Position numbers and translations under genes: made by a program. From contig NC_061513.1 of the NCBI RefSeq assembly GCF_022539505.1, positions 181,132,017-181,196,016 of the forward strand: 64,000 nt of DNA. The letters are read 5' to 3'. The stretch comes from Lolium rigidum (lineage: Eukaryota; Streptophyta; Magnoliopsida; Poales; Poaceae). The notes beneath the pieces are model-generated. The model ran no database searches and had not been told where the DNA came from. It saw only the letters and a list, made by a program, of their open reading frames with translations. Below, in pieces: positions 1-11,422 of the stretch. The number at the start of each line of letters is the position of its first letter. Position 1 is the stretch's first letter.

Positions 1-854
1 GAGCGATGGGCTTGATATTATTCGTTGGCACCTAGAACCATCAGGCAAATACTCTGTCAAGTCCATGTATCTGAAACTCTCGCAAGGTACCACGGTTGCT
101 CACTTCAAAGATATGTGGGGCACGTAGGTGCCGTTAAAAGTCAAGATCTTTTCCTGGCAGTTGGCCATGGACAAGCTTCCAACCTGCAGCCAAATTGCAA
201 CCAGACACGGTCCATCCAACGGTGCATGCTCCCTGTGTGGGGCCACAGAGGACGCTGCTCATGCTTTCTTTAGCTGCTCGCTTGCCAAGTTTGCCTGGAG
301 CGCGCTCAGACAAGTCTTAGGCTGCAATTGGTGCCCTGCTAATTTTGCGCAATTTCATGCTATCCTTAGTAGCTTTTCGGGTCTTTCTCGTAGGTTACTT
401 TGGGTCTTCTTCCTTGCGCAATCGTGGGCCTTATGGCTGATCCGTAATAAGCTCACCATCGAGAGGAAGATCATTAACCACCCCGCTGATGTTTTATATA
501 AAACTGTGATCCTTTTGCAGCTTTGGAGCTCCAGGTTCAAAGGAAGGGACAAGGAGGGACTCGCGTGGATGGCGGATCAGCTACGGGAGCTTTACGCATC
601 TATGAGGCCAAGAAACTGAAGTCGAAGGCGAAGCCTTGAGTCCTCCCCCTCTCGCGGTGGCCATCTTCAGCGCCGGGACCGCTGTTTATCGCCTTATCTA
701 GTCTTGCTTTTGTGCGTCGTTACTAGTTTTTTGGCTAAGCTGTATGCCGCAGCATGTTGTCCTTAAGCTTCTTATTGTGGTTTGTATGACTTGCTAAACG
801 TCAAGGCTTTATTAATTTAAAGTCGGGCACCTGGTGCCTTTTATCTAAAAAAAA
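1..854 (+). mobile_element. LINE (non-LTR retrotransposon), 3' end
   Basis: This is the tail of a plant LINE whose upstream part lies outside the window. It contains the C-terminal zinc-binding part of ORF2, a roughly 230-bp 3' UTR and a terminal run of eight A (847-854) preceded by CCTTTTATCT. A similar 3' tail recurs at 49638-49711, which supports reading this as a LINE 3' terminus. No RNase H domain follows the zinc-binding domain, so it belongs with RNase H-less LINEs such as the one at 16.8-22.3 kb. The target duplication cannot be checked because the 5' end is missing. Confidence 0.85.
2..619 (+). pseudogene. LINE ORF2 C-terminal zf-RVT domain, broken
   Basis: This is the 3' portion of a LINE ORF2 polyprotein. 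The reading frame opens at base 2 and reads through the conserved strand VPLKVKIFSW, followed by the cysteine/histidine cluster CSLCGATEDAAHAFFSC. Together these are the hallmark of the zinc-binding domain found after plant LINE reverse transcriptases. A TAG codon at 125-127 interrupts the frame just before VPLK, where lysine is usual, so the copy is dead. The frame ends at 619 with a short basic tail and no RNase H domain. I infer no cellular function. Confidence 0.82.
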
Positions 855-3800
855 TGGTTCCCTCAGCTGCCACTGTTAGCAATCTAAACAAGATTGAAGC
901 TCCAGTTCATGTGGCCAGCAGGGCAGCGCTGCATGGGTTGCCAATGTGGTTGGGTTAATTCGTCGGCGGGCGTTCTTTGATATGGTCGGCGGCTACGGGT
1001 GGTTACGTTCTTCCAATATTTCTTCTCTGCATTTTCTTCCTATAATCTTTTTATCCAATGTTTGATCGGTTGTTTGTATTGGTCATCTGATAATACTGTT
1101 GTGGATTTGAGCGGCTTCTTTGAGTGGTTACCGTAGATTGAATGCCGCTGTGGTGACAAGTGACAACTGATCGGTATGTTTCGTTTGTCCCATTGTTGGT
1201 GTTTTCTTTTTCTGAGCTTGCTGCAGGTTTGGCGCTCTTTCTTCACACTAGATGACCCGCTGCGCTATCGCGCAGGCATAATGAAGTCAGAATTTAAACC
1301 ATAAGGATCAGCTTAGGCTCGGAGCGGAGCTCTGCCCCTATCGCCACCGCCATGGTGAAGGGAGGGCCGCTGGGTTGGCTGGCCATCCAGGCTAAGCTCC
1401 ATTAGAATCCAACGGCATGGTCTTTAAATATCTAATTAGGGTTTGCATCACCATGAACCAATACTAAATTAGGAGTTAAACGAATGAGACAACAAAAGTA
1501 GAAGACTAATTCATGTTAAATGCAATAAAGTTGCACTCATGTACCTTGGTGACGAATTTGATAGAAATAATCCTTTTTCATCTTCTCCATTTTTTCCAGG
1601 ACGGCACCCGCATAATTAAGCCTAAATCCTATGTCTTTAAAGTTAAGAAGATTGTTCCAAATTTTGTTAACGTGGTCTTGTCCACCAAAGTGGTTAAGAT
1701 AAACGACATGAAGCACTTATCCCGTGAAGCTTCAGCCTTTGTTTATTTTGTATAAGGACGATAAAAAATAAGTGCTAATATGATAATTCATTTCTTAGGC
1801 TTTACAAAACGATGTCGCTAAGATGAAACGAAGCACAAGATAGGGATAACAACATTTACACAATCTGTCTCCGGACATTGTCGCAACATGGTCTTCAAAG
1901 GCTACGACTCAAAGGAACCGTGGATGTAATATGTGCTTTCACCACCAAAAATGAAACACAACTACAAAGGAAACGTGGTGGTAATAGGTGCTCGCACCAT
2001 AAAAACGTCGCCATAAATGAGAAGATAAATTAATAAGCCGGTAAAAGCGAGGCGGATGAAATAAATTTTATGAAAATGTACCTCAGTCGTAGATTCTTCT
2101 TATATGCGAAACAATGACAACTCACGTGGAAAATTCGTTAACTATGAAAAGGCAAACTTAATAAACAAAAGTTAGCTGTAATCAGTTTGGAATATATGGA
2201 AATATGGTTTTTTTTTTCATTCCGAGACAAAGGAAACCAAGATGATCATGAACGACGGGTATGGTTACACAAGAATGAAGGAACTAAAGCATTCAACAAA
2301 GACATCTAAACATTCTTACGAATAATTGGACAACGCCACCAGGCCCAAAATTTACAAATGTCTGTATCCTAGGCTAGGCATGAGTCTACTAAAAGCTAGC
2401 TGCACACGGACAATACCCGCACAACTCAACAAAAGTAACACAATAATCTGCACAGCCATGGACATTGCAACATAGGAGAAACATCCAGGAAGAATCGGAT
2501 AGCGCAAAGACCGAATTTCCTATAAATTAAGAGGTATATCATGTTATTATCGTGTTATCCAAGAACAAACGAAGCATAAATTGTGTAAATAAATATTTAT
2601 ATGATACTACTACCATATTAAGAGGCCTACATCGGATACTATTGTAGAAAATAAGACACGAGCATTTGCATTTCAAATGGGTGGTAAAGCATATTGTCAA
2701 TTGTCATTAGTACACTACTGATAATTTATTATGTTTAAAGAGTCCAAGTACCAAGAAAAAGTTCGTAAGCATACACATGGTTATCCAAGAAAATGAACCT
2801 CGGAGAAAATATGAAGGATGCACTTTAGTGCTCAAAGGGTAACCAATTTAGAGTAAAGCTGTGGACAAGTAATGCACATGACGATCCGTTAATCATCTCA
2901 AGGAAGAAATGCTCGATGCTCCATCCAACCTCTCGCATTGCATGGCAGTAAGGTGAAATTAATATTGATGTCATGATAAAGCTTTCCAAAATATTTGAGC
3001 ATAAAAAATAGTTGCAAGATTATATAAGCAATATTTGAGACCGAAATTAAACCAGCCAGGAAATGTTATGACGAAGAGGCATGTGGTGAACAAAAATCTA
3101 AACTAAACATGCTGAAAATATCAATGGCCGTAAACTCACGAAATATTTTTACTCACAAATATAACAAGCAGCAAGCTTGACACCGAATTCCGTTATACCA
3201 ATTCTTCGAGCGCCGATAACCTTAGAAAGCAACATTTGAAGACAAAACTATAATTATATGTAACAACCGCAAGCCCGACATACGCAGCCACGTTCTGGAA
3301 CTTATTATCATATCCAAAGCCTGAATAGACCCTTAAGCAGTAGCACCCATCAAGCTGAAGAAATTGCTGCAAATGTGAGCTTAAGCATTAGCAAGAGAGC
3401 CATACGGAGAACACCCTGAGAAACTTCCTGAAACCGAGTCTGGGAAGAACATAGATATTGTGGTAATGAAATTTGTTAAGGGATAATCACCATAGTACAG
3501 TATAACATAATTTAATCTTGTTGATCCAAGTGACGTAACATTTGGGGTGAAACTAAGATACTAATCTTGAAACCTTCGTGGCACCATAGCACATTGCATA
3601 TCTAAAATACTCGACTGATCTTGAAACCAAACAGGGAAATAACATTTTGGGTGAGGCACATATCCAGATCACTAACTCGTTAATGTTCGAGCAATCATTT
3701 TCCGAATGCTAGCAAAGTTACGTATTCCAAGTAGAAAATGTATCTTGGAACAGCGCAAGCTGAAATTATCCAACATAGAAAGTGTCAATTAGGATCAAAG

Positions 3801-4497
3801 GCATAATACATTTCTTATGAGGTCGATACAAGAAATCTATCCTAGAATCCTCTTAAAAGGACTAAATTTAAGCTACCAATCCAGAACCGAAGTCATGCAT
3901 GTGCTCACGTTATGTGTACCAACAAAATAGAGCAGTTTAGATGTCCTCAATAGATGTTTATTTTGGCAAACATGCATGAAATCAACATCAAATGACCCTT
4001 TTAACACGACCAACAAAGTACCTATGATTTGGCACTAAAGCAAATGATTGCCACCATCGAAGCCTTAGAAACCCATGCTTGTTAAGCAAAGCAGCTTTCT
4101 CTAGGCTAGCTATACCTCACTCAATACATAGTAAAATCCAAAAGTTGATCTCGAAAATACCTTACATAGCACATTCTGAATTTTATTTCCGTAGTACACT
4201 AAATTGATTAATAAATAATTCAGGAATTGTACAATGATAGGGACAACAATATGCCACTAAGATCAGTTCAACGTGTTGGGCTGACTAAAATAATGAAAAT
4301 AGAGAGAGGAATGAAGCAGGTCTGCAAGTGGCTACTATTAAAAGAACCTAAGAGGCATAAATGAATTGAGCATGATAAATTTATACAACAATGATGTATC
4401 TCAGCTTTCATTGGAATGGAATACTACTGATTCAATAAGTTCAGAATAGTTGTGCGTAGAAATAGTACGATTAGTATTACTACTAACCAATTAATGT
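855..4497. other. Unassigned AT-rich stretch
   Basis: I find no coding frame, RNA gene or transposon terminus that I can support in these 3.6 kb. Open frames are short (80 codons or fewer), lack a recognisable domain and show no convincing splice context. Composition is AT-rich with scattered short A or T runs. It could be decayed repeat or intron sequence of an undetected gene. Confidence 0.5.
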
Positions 4498-4499
4498 AC

Positions 4500-4601
4500 T
4501 CCCTCCGACTCATATTAGTTGATGTTAATATAGATGTATCTAGACATATTTTAGTTGTAAATACATCTATTTTAGCATCAACTAATATGGATCGGAGGGA
4601 G
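4500..4601. mobile_element. Stowaway MITE (Tc1/mariner type), 102 bp
   Basis: This is a complete short inverted-repeat element. The left end reads CTCCCTCCGACTCATATTAG and the right end is its near-perfect complement, ending CGGAGGGAG. It is flanked on both sides by the dinucleotide TA (4498-4499 and 4602-4603), the Stowaway target duplication. The inverted repeats pair over roughly 40 bp each. It encodes nothing and would depend on a mariner-type transposase elsewhere. Small overlapping frames here are artefacts of the palindrome. Confidence 0.95.
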
Positions 4602-4603
4602 TA

Positions 4604-5697
4604 CAAAAAAACAAATGCATCAAGTAAAATATATGCTCATCTTCTGTAACAATTTTATTCCCCTCTAAGTATGGTTAGAGCCCGTGGCCCTTTCGTGTGC
4701 TTAAATTATGCCATCTAAGAGACTAATCGAAAACAAGAATACTGGAAATTCATCTTTTCCACACCCTTCCACAAAGATAAAAGATATAAGGTCGGCAGCG
4801 CATATAGCATTTGTTTCTAGATGTGCTTCAACCATCCATTATATGGTATGCTAATAAATTCTACAAAATTGAACCTATTAACCGAAGTGCAGTGCAGAAC
4901 CACTATCCATCAAGAACCTTCTATATATGCATTGAGTACAAACAAGAGCTTAGTACCATTATCCAAGTAATTCCACTTCCATATCAGCCTATAGTAAAAA
5001 AAATAAGCTTAAGAAAATAGCACTCTCATTTCAAGATGACAGATAGTTATGACCATTGGTCAATGGTCAGCAAACAAATACGTTATGCCATTACAGAAAT
5101 ATACATCAATGATATTTGGATTGTTGCAATAAATGCACTACATATAAGCAGCTCAAGTAATATCAGCCAACACAAAGAAAACCACATCGAGGTCAAGTTT
5201 TCAATTAAGAAGAGGGCTGGAATATTTCTACTTGGTAACAACACTGAATAAAAGGTAACTCAAAAAAGCAGGAGTCCAACAGAGGTGGACTGGATCAACA
5301 CACTCAGTCAATCCATATATCATTTGTTGTCTGAACCATATAACTCAACATACTTCTTGTTGGCTGAAACATATAACTTTTGTCAAAACGGTGCCACAAG
5401 AGTGAGACGGATACATAGATACTCCAACGGTTGTCTCCTATTTATAGCCATCTGTAGAGGATAAAAGAGCTATGAACCAGAATGAAGAATAATTAAAGCA
5501 TGTAGGTGGTAAGGATAAGCAACTACAAACAATAGGTTAAATACTGTGACAAAGAATGCGTATATTCTATAGTCAATCTTAGATGGAAAGACTATCCGTA
5601 AGTAGGAATATCTACATGTAATTTGATTAAGGTCTTCTTATAATATGTAGAATAACATACGCATACAAGATAGAGGCTGAAATGCTATCACAAAACA
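4604..5697. other. Unassigned AT-rich stretch
   Basis: I see no supported gene, RNA or transposon end. Frames of about 70 codons occur on the plus strand but have no recognisable motif. Confidence 0.45.
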
Positions 5698-5835
5698 GAC
5701 TGCTAATAGCATAGTACAGAGATGAAACACAAATATCCAAAAATTAAATTCTTCCTAGCTTTGTAAGACTGCTAATATCATAGTACAGAGATGAAACACA
5801 ACTATCCAAAAATTAAATTCTTCCTAGCTTTGTAA
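5698..5835. repeat. Tandem duplication of a 69-bp unit
   Basis: Two adjacent copies (5698-5766 and 5767-5835) begin GACTGCTAATA and end CTAGCTTTGTAA. They differ at only two or three positions, so the duplication is recent relative to the diverged surroundings. Confidence 0.9.
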
Positions 5836-5914
5836 GACATGTAAGATATGCGGGACCATAATTCCGTTCAAATTATAGAAGAAACTCTACCTTTTCCAAA
5901 GAATAACAACATAC

Positions 5915-6117
5915 CTCTGAGGCCATTAAGTTTGTGTACATTTCTGCAGCATAGGAAGCACACATTCGTGGATTGACATTATCTTTTCAATATTGAATGT
6001 GTACATATGCATAGAGTTAGAGGACACCTCACGCATTGGCATGATTATTTGTAGGAAACAAATACCATCTTCCCTGAACTCGATAAATTGGTCACAGTAA
6101 TTCTCACATGAACTTTT
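5915..6117 (-). other. Candidate internal exon of a minus-strand transcript
   Basis: On the minus strand a polypyrimidine acceptor (CTCTGTTTTCAG) precedes this block and a consensus donor (CAGAG followed by GTATGT) ends it. One frame stays open for about 65 codons and then stops inside the block. I recognise no protein family. It lies downstream, in the minus direction, of the CpG-rich block at 6512-7086, which ends in its own donor site, so the two could be consecutive exons of a non-coding or decayed gene. This rests on splice-site appearance alone. Confidence 0.2.
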
Positions 6118-6511
6118 CTGAAAACAGAGGTTAAGCATGTTAAAGGAAGAGGAACTAAATTAGCATGTAGGCTCAGCATAGTCATAACAAGTTTATTCAT
6201 TTGTCATTCCCAGGTTCACATCTACTGACAATGATTCAAGAACAAGCAGACCTATGCAGATAAGAACCAAGCAGCGAATATAATTCGATATTTAATTGTG
6301 GAACCGTAGAAAGATATTGGGATGTGGCGCTCCCCGCTGTAGGTGGAGCTCGCTCGTGCATGCCCCTGTCCAAGCTCGCCCGTGCACCACCAATCCCGAC
6401 CTGTGCTCCATCCAAATCTTCCAAAGCCTACAAAGAAAGTTTGCAGACCCGATGAATCCATCTGAGAATCAAGAAAACAAAAGAGAAGAAGTGGAGCCTT
6501 TGATTTCCTAC

Positions 6512-7086
6512 CTGGGGGAGACGAGGCAGCCACGAGGAGGAGGGAGCAGCCGCAAGCAGCAACGCAGAAGAGAACCGGCATGACCAGATCCCGCATGTCC
6601 TCCCCGGATCCCGCCCCTCCCGCCGCGATTCTTGACCATTCCTCCTCCGCCTTGCCGCCGCAGATCCGCCCCCGCGCCGCCCTTCTCCGGCCACGCCCTC
6701 CGGTCGCTGCGGCTGCGGATCCGCCCCGCGCCGGACCGTCTCCGGCCGTGCCCGGCACCTCCGGCCGCCGCTGCCGCGGATCCGCCCCGCACCAGCCCGT
6801 CTCCGGCCGCGCCCGCCTCGCCTCCACCCACCGTCCCCGACGACACCACCCGAATGGGCCGCCCAAGCCGTGGGACATCAAGGACGGAGGAAGACGAGAG
6901 GACGAGGCGTCGCCGCCGCCCTCCTCCTCTATGTGCGCTCCTGCAACACCTCATCATGCCCACGACCGGCTCGATCTCGTGGGAGAGGCGGCGCGCCGCC
7001 GGACTCCGCCGATTGGGGAGGAGGTGAAACGAGGATTGGTGAGGAGGGGCGGGGATTGGGGAGCGGCTTTGCCCCTCTCGATCTAG
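6512..7086 (-). other. CpG-rich block, possible first exon with internal repeats
   Basis: GC-rich, CpG-dense DNA stands out sharply from AT-rich flanks. Read on the minus strand it ends at CCCCCAG followed by GTAGGAAATC, a good splice donor at 6511. Several frames are open on both strands, but their products are low-complexity Gly/Arg or Pro/Arg/Ala and no domain is visible. The sequence contains imperfect tandem units of about 60 bp starting GCGGATCCGCCCCGC (from about 6715). It may be a promoter with a 5' exon, or a captured gene fragment. The conceptual proteins should not be trusted. Confidence 0.3.
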
Positions 7087-7733
7087 GTTTTCACTGTCCC
7101 GCGGATGGAGACGGAAGGCGACCCGAACGAGTGTATCTGGCTGTCTCTAACCGTTGGCCCCCGCACGTAGCTGGCCTCAGGCGTCATTGACTCAGTGAGA
7201 AGCTCAGCAAGTGAGAAAAGAATTCACCGATCGGACGGCTGTAGTGAAAAGCGGTATTGGAGTTTTACTGTGCATTGCCAAACGAACGAACCAGATGCAT
7301 TTGCCCCTCTCAGACCCCCTGGATGGCTGGGTAGTCTTTCAACATTTATAGAAGTAATCTCCGCTATGTTGGTGCGCTTGATTGCAGAGTGACGCACTGA
7401 CGCTTCCCAGAATGGGCGGATACCTCAGAGATGTCATACGCTTTGACGCTCGATCGTGCGGATTTTTGCCATGGATGCTGGTAGGTACGACCTAGCTGCG
7501 TGAGTACATGTACATCTCCACTGCGTGGACGTGGTCTTCAAGGGTGTGAATTGTTTGCCTGCAACTTGATACTGTACCATAGTTCTTATGTGCGTGATTA
7601 AAAAAAGTATTTTTCGTAGCACGTTCCAAACACTGTATTGATCGGTTGATAATCAAAGGTACAATCAAAATTCATATGCTTCTTATAAGGAAAATGCTGC
7701 CGATCAGCCCACCGATCATGGCTAGAAAATCGG

Positions 7734-8285
7734 TTGCTGCTCCGCACGTGGGTGGGTCCCACTTCTCCTTATCTTAAGTCTGGCCACACAAACTTGTGTT
7801 CCTCTCACATCATCCCGTTCCAGTTCCTACCCGGGCGAGCGCGCCTCCGGCCTCCCTATCTCCTTCCTCGGCGAGCACGTCGCCGCCCCAGCTCTTCCCC
7901 TAGCTGTCGGCGCCCCAGCTTCTCCCCCGGTGAGCGCGTCGCCCCAGCTCCTCCCCAGGTGAGCGCATCGCCGCCCAGCGCCTCCTCCAGCGAGCGCTTC
8001 TTCCGGAGAGCACGCCGCCCTGCTCCTCCACAGGCGAGCGCCTCCAGCTCCTCCCGGCGACTACGGCCTTTGCTCTCTGTCCAGATGCGCCCTACCCGCC
8101 CCCTCCCCTTCCCCCTGCGGCAAGCGCGCTCTGGACCTTCTACTGCTTCGGTACTGCAGCGCCCTGACCATTGCAGGTACCACTGTGGTTATGTCGATGC
8201 AGGCGTTGTCGCCGTCACCGTCGCCGACGCCAGAGGTACCGGTGGAGATGGCCAAATTAAGAAGTGTGGGGCGCTGGTACGGTAG
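7734..8285 (+). CDS. GC-rich ORF inside the MULE, function unknown
   Basis: An open frame of 183 codons starts 45 bp inside the left MULE terminus. The start assigned here is not ATG; the first in-frame ATG comes late, so the true start is uncertain. The product is rich in Pro, Arg and Ser (blocks such as PPQVSASPPSASSSERFF) and has no recognisable domain, signal peptide or membrane segment. Repeated GAGCGCGTCGCC-like units make up much of it. GC content is much higher than in the AT-rich tract that follows. It may be a captured 5' UTR or first exon of a host gene rather than a real protein. Coding status is doubtful. Confidence 0.25.
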   Translation: MLLRTWVGPTSPYLKSGHTNLCSSHIIPFQFLPGRARLRPPYLLPRRARRRPSSSPSCRRPSFSPGERVAPAPPQVSASPPSASSSERFFRRARRPAPPQASASSSSRRLRPLLSVQMRPTRPLPFPLRQARSGPSTASVLQRPDHCRYHCGYVDAGVVAVTVADARGTGGDGQIKKCGALVR

Positions 8286-8700
8286 CAATTTTGTTGTTGT
8301 TTTTATTGTTAATTATTGTTGTAAATATATTGGTAATTTATTGTAAATATAATTTTGGCATGGAAACTATTGTTTTTTTCTAACATTGTTCCCGGCAATT
8401 GTTGGAAATATCCAAATTAGTTGTTATTTTTCTACTAATTAATGTTGCAAATATATTTTTAGCATGGAAAGTGTTGTTTTTCTGTCAATTTTTTGCTGGC
8501 TATTGTTGTAAACACCTAAATTGGTTGTTGTTTTTGTTGTTAATTAATGTAGTAAATATATTGTCGATTTGTTGTAAATATATTTTTGGCATGGAAACTC
8601 TTTGAACATCCAAATAAAAAATGTAGGTTTTATTAATAATTTATTGTTGTAAATATATTGCTAGTTTGTTGTAAAGATAATTTTGGCACATAAAATTATT
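8286..8700. repeat. Degenerate AT-rich tandem repeat inside the MULE
   Basis: About four imperfect units of roughly 100-115 bp recur. Each contains TTGTTGTAAATATATT-like and TTTTGGCATGGAAA-like blocks (for example near 8355, 8462 and 8587). I see no gene here. Confidence 0.7.
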
Positions 8701-9107
8701 TTGTGCTGAAACAGATGCTTTTTGCTAAAATAATCAAGAAATGTTGTTGTAAATAGCCCGTTTTGGAGAATAACTTGTGTTGTAATTTGTAAACACATAA
8801 CCGTAGCACACACGATGGTGGGCTTCGATAGGGACGTGCAGCAGGAAAGCAACTTGCACACGAAAGCGATGGGAACGCGACGTGATAGCCGGAAAGCGAC
8901 CTGAGCGAGTAATTTACTGTTGAACGTACGATCATCATCTAATGGTGTAAACAGTAACCAATTTTTCCACTCCCTGTTGGGCGACCGACGTCTAGCACTT
9001 CCCTTCTTATAACCTCGTAAGAATGTATTTTGCATGTATCCTTGCTAGTTTTCAGTTCTTTATATAGTACTACAGTATTACCATCTTAGAATTTTTATTA
9101 TTGTCTA

Positions 9108-9135
9108 CTCCTTCCGTTTCACATTAGTTGGTCGC
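9108..9135. mobile_element. Stowaway MITE, solitary left end
   Basis: The sequence CTCCTTCCGTTTCACATTAG after a TA dinucleotide (9106-9107) matches a Stowaway terminus. I find no matching right end before the LINE at 9387, so it is a truncated remnant. Confidence 0.5.
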
Positions 9136-9386
9136 TATGTCTAAATCAGCGACAAAGGGGTAGAAAAAAGAAGTTGGCTCCCTTGTCCATTTTGGGTCCG
9201 CTAGTGACGTGCATCAGTTAATTATGAAGCTCTTATTGGCATGGAAGGAACACGTGGAGTCGAAGATCTTCTCCAGGCGCCGGGTTGACACCGTCATGAT
9301 CAGACAGCTCCCTTACTAGTATATGCATGTACTAACACATTGGATTCATGTGGATTTCGTTTTAATCACACACATTGGACTATATG

Positions 9387-9869
9387 TTTTTTTTTTTTTT
9401 TTTTTTTTTTGAACAACTTGAGGCACCGGAGGTGCCAAACTTTCATTCAACTCATAGACAGTGTACAGCATGTAATACAAGCTTTGACTTTTGCATCTGT
9501 TGAACTGCATATAGGATGGGACAATCTACCGATCTATGAGCCGAAGAAGAACAACTGAAGATAGGCTGAGACAATGTTTGCCTGAGAGCCTGATGTGCAC
9601 AATTGTGAGCTACTCCATTGATATCTCTTTTAATGTGATATGATGGAGCTGGAGAGAATCTGGTCAAGTTTTTGTATTCTGCTATAATCCTTCTAATCTC
9701 CCAGGGAACCTGTTCAAGTGTTCTCAAGTCTGTTGCTGCTGCGGATGCGAGGATGATGCTGTCCATTAGAAAGGTGTGGCCACGTAGATGAAGTGCTGAA
9801 GTAATCCTAGCTGCAGCCAGCAATGCCTCAGCCTCGGCCTGTAGGACCGAAGGTGCAGTAGGGATAGAT
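9387..9869 (-). mobile_element. 5'-truncated LINE insertion with perfect 15-bp TSD
   Basis: The 15-bp sequence ACATTGGACTATATG occurs at 9372-9386 and again at 9870-9884, bracketing the insertion. On the minus strand the insert ends in a 24-nt poly(A) tail (T-run 9387-9410). The body carries only the last part of ORF2 (RNase H) and a short 3' UTR, as expected for reverse transcription that stopped early. The perfect duplication and long uninterrupted tail suggest a comparatively recent event. Confidence 0.95.
9452..9859 (-). pseudogene. LINE RNase H-like domain fragment
   Basis: The minus-strand frame encodes the C-terminal RNase H-like domain of a plant LINE ORF2. Visible landmarks are the alanine-rich helix EAEALLAAARI, then FLMDSIILASA, where the usual catalytic aspartate sits in a DS pair, then a block ending KRDINGVAHNCAHQA, which resembles the conserved RxxNxxAHxLA helix. 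The N-terminal two thirds of ORF2 are absent because the insert is 5'-truncated, so it cannot be functional alone. Confidence 0.8.
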
Positions 9870-9884
9870 ACATTGGACTATATG

Positions 9885-10552
9885 GATTAATTACTGTGCG
9901 TGTACGAGGTCAAGTGGTCAACATCTAGCGCACACGCACCCAAGTCGCCGACCAGCACTGTGTACATGCATGCATGGATGGATTGGGAGCATTCAAATTA
10001 TCACAATACTATCACGGTGTACGTATGACGTGTCTGCCGTGAAGTGGGAAATTGTGGCATGCAACGAACGCGCGCGCCGACCCGATCGCAACTGTATGAA
10101 CACCACTCTGGTCTGGACCGCGCGCGACTACCGTGACTGTCACGGCGTCGGTGACATCCTTCGTTTCAAATGGCCGGATCGGACACGACAGCTTCCCGGT
10201 AAGCAAAAGGGCACGGTGACTCGGCGAGGTCGTCTTACCTCACTCAGGTAGAAAGAGTAGATCGATCTCACAAGAAGAAACCCACTAGCTTCCACCGATT
10301 GGCCTCTTCCACAATGGCATCAAGCACGAGCGCCTCTGTCTTGGTCTTGCTTTCGAAAATTCTGTTGTTGATCTCGATCCATATCAATCAAGTCCAGCAT
10401 ACACAGAGAGCACACTTGGGGCTTGGGTTTGGTCTACAAGTACCGATGGCCACCAAACGCCAAGCGTGTCCCAGGATGAGGGCGCCAAGGAAGGGCGGCC
10501 CAATCCACTAAGCACGTGGAGCCAAATAACTCTACTCCGCCCCCATTTATAA
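9885..10552. other. Unassigned stretch between insertions
   Basis: I see no supported feature. A short GC-rich part (10050-10210) is open on both strands but shows no motif. Confidence 0.4.
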
Positions 10553-10844
10553 GACTACTCATAGTATCACACGTCTAGTATCATACATATGATACTAGTT
10601 TATGATACTACCTCCACAATGCATAGTATCATAGTATTATCATATTTAATATTTTGTAGAATCTCAATGCAAATTAGTGTACATCATGTGTTTGCCATTA
10701 AGTTTTCTAGTTTTACGTGCTATGATACAGTATCATATTATGATACCACTCTCATCGCTCACCTCATTAATTGGTGCGCCACATCAGATTTTTACCAACA
10801 TGGCATACATGATACTACTTATGATACTTCCATTGTGGCTAGTG
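10553..10844. mobile_element. Tourist/Harbinger-like MITE rich in AGTATCAT
   Basis: A 292-bp element lies between TAA triplets (10550-10552 and 10845-10847), the usual PIF/Harbinger duplication. Its ends are loosely inverted (GACTACTCATAGTATCA on the left; the complement of the right end reads CACTAGCCACAATGGAAGTA). The subterminal regions carry many GTATCAT/ATGATAC words. The interior aligns well, in opposite orientation, with the element at 39556-39840, which supports a defined family. It has no coding capacity. Confidence 0.8.
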
Positions 10845-10914
10845 TAAGCAATGCGCATATCTCTAGTTAAAAGAAGGACGTGGCTAGCTTAGCATCCGGT
10901 GCTGGTTTGTCTAT

Positions 10915-10970
10915 CCCAGCATCCGGGTGCTCTTTTGTTCAACCCAACATCCGGGTGCTCTTTTGTCCCA
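10915..10970. repeat. 28-bp tandem duplication
   Basis: Two adjacent 28-bp units begin CCCARCATCCGGGTGCTCTT. Partial units precede and follow them (from about 10890 and to about 10980). Confidence 0.85.
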
Positions 10971-11422
10971 CCCAACACTCGCTAAAAAAACACACACATA
11001 TTCACCCCAGTAGGCAGTAGCTGACCAGGTTCCCAACGCCACCCTGGACCATCCCTTACGTGATGGTCTACCTCTAGCTCGCAAGCGCCAACCACGGCCA
11101 AGGATCACGTGACGACCTTCCTAGCAGTCTTCTCTTCTTCCTCTCTTGGAGATCTCCATTGAACCTGCAATTCACCGGATTTGGCATGATTCAAGGCTTA
11201 ATAAATCTAGTAAAATAAAAGGATGGACAGAGCATAAGTAACCTAACGTCTCATATTGCCCCTTTATGTATCTTCTTCTTTTACTCTTAGGTTAGGATCG
11301 GCATGTCTCTAGGATTCTAGAATAAATCTATTCCTAAAACACAACAACCAAGATTAAGCAAGCGTGTGCAAATTAGATCCATCCACACGCACCTTGGATA
11401 TAAATGATATGGTAGATCCAGG
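10971..11422. other. Unassigned stretch
   Basis: I see no supported gene or transposon end here. Confidence 0.4.

Larger units (their letters stand above)
7689..9003. mobile_element. Mutator-like element (MULE), non-autonomous, 1.3 kb
   Basis: The exact 9-bp sequence TTCTTATAA flanks the element at 7680-7688 and 9004-9012, the length typical of Mutator insertions. Immediately inside, the left end reads GGAAAATGCTGCCGATCAGC and the complement of the right end reads GGGAAGTGCTAGACGTCGGT, a related but diverged terminal inverted repeat. No transposase is present. The interior holds a GC-rich open frame near the left end and an AT-rich repetitive tract in the middle. The architecture fits a Pack-MULE or another internally replaced MULE. 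The boundaries are well supported; the origin of the cargo is unknown. Confidence 0.8.

Noticed and set aside
2000..4400. Multi-exon host gene in the AT-rich region
   Set aside because: No chain of open frames with splice sites could be built by eye.
6236..7190. Several overlapping frames of 90-210 codons on both strands
   Set aside because: All are low-complexity Gly/Arg/Pro/Ala products of CpG-rich DNA; no domain and no consistent frame.
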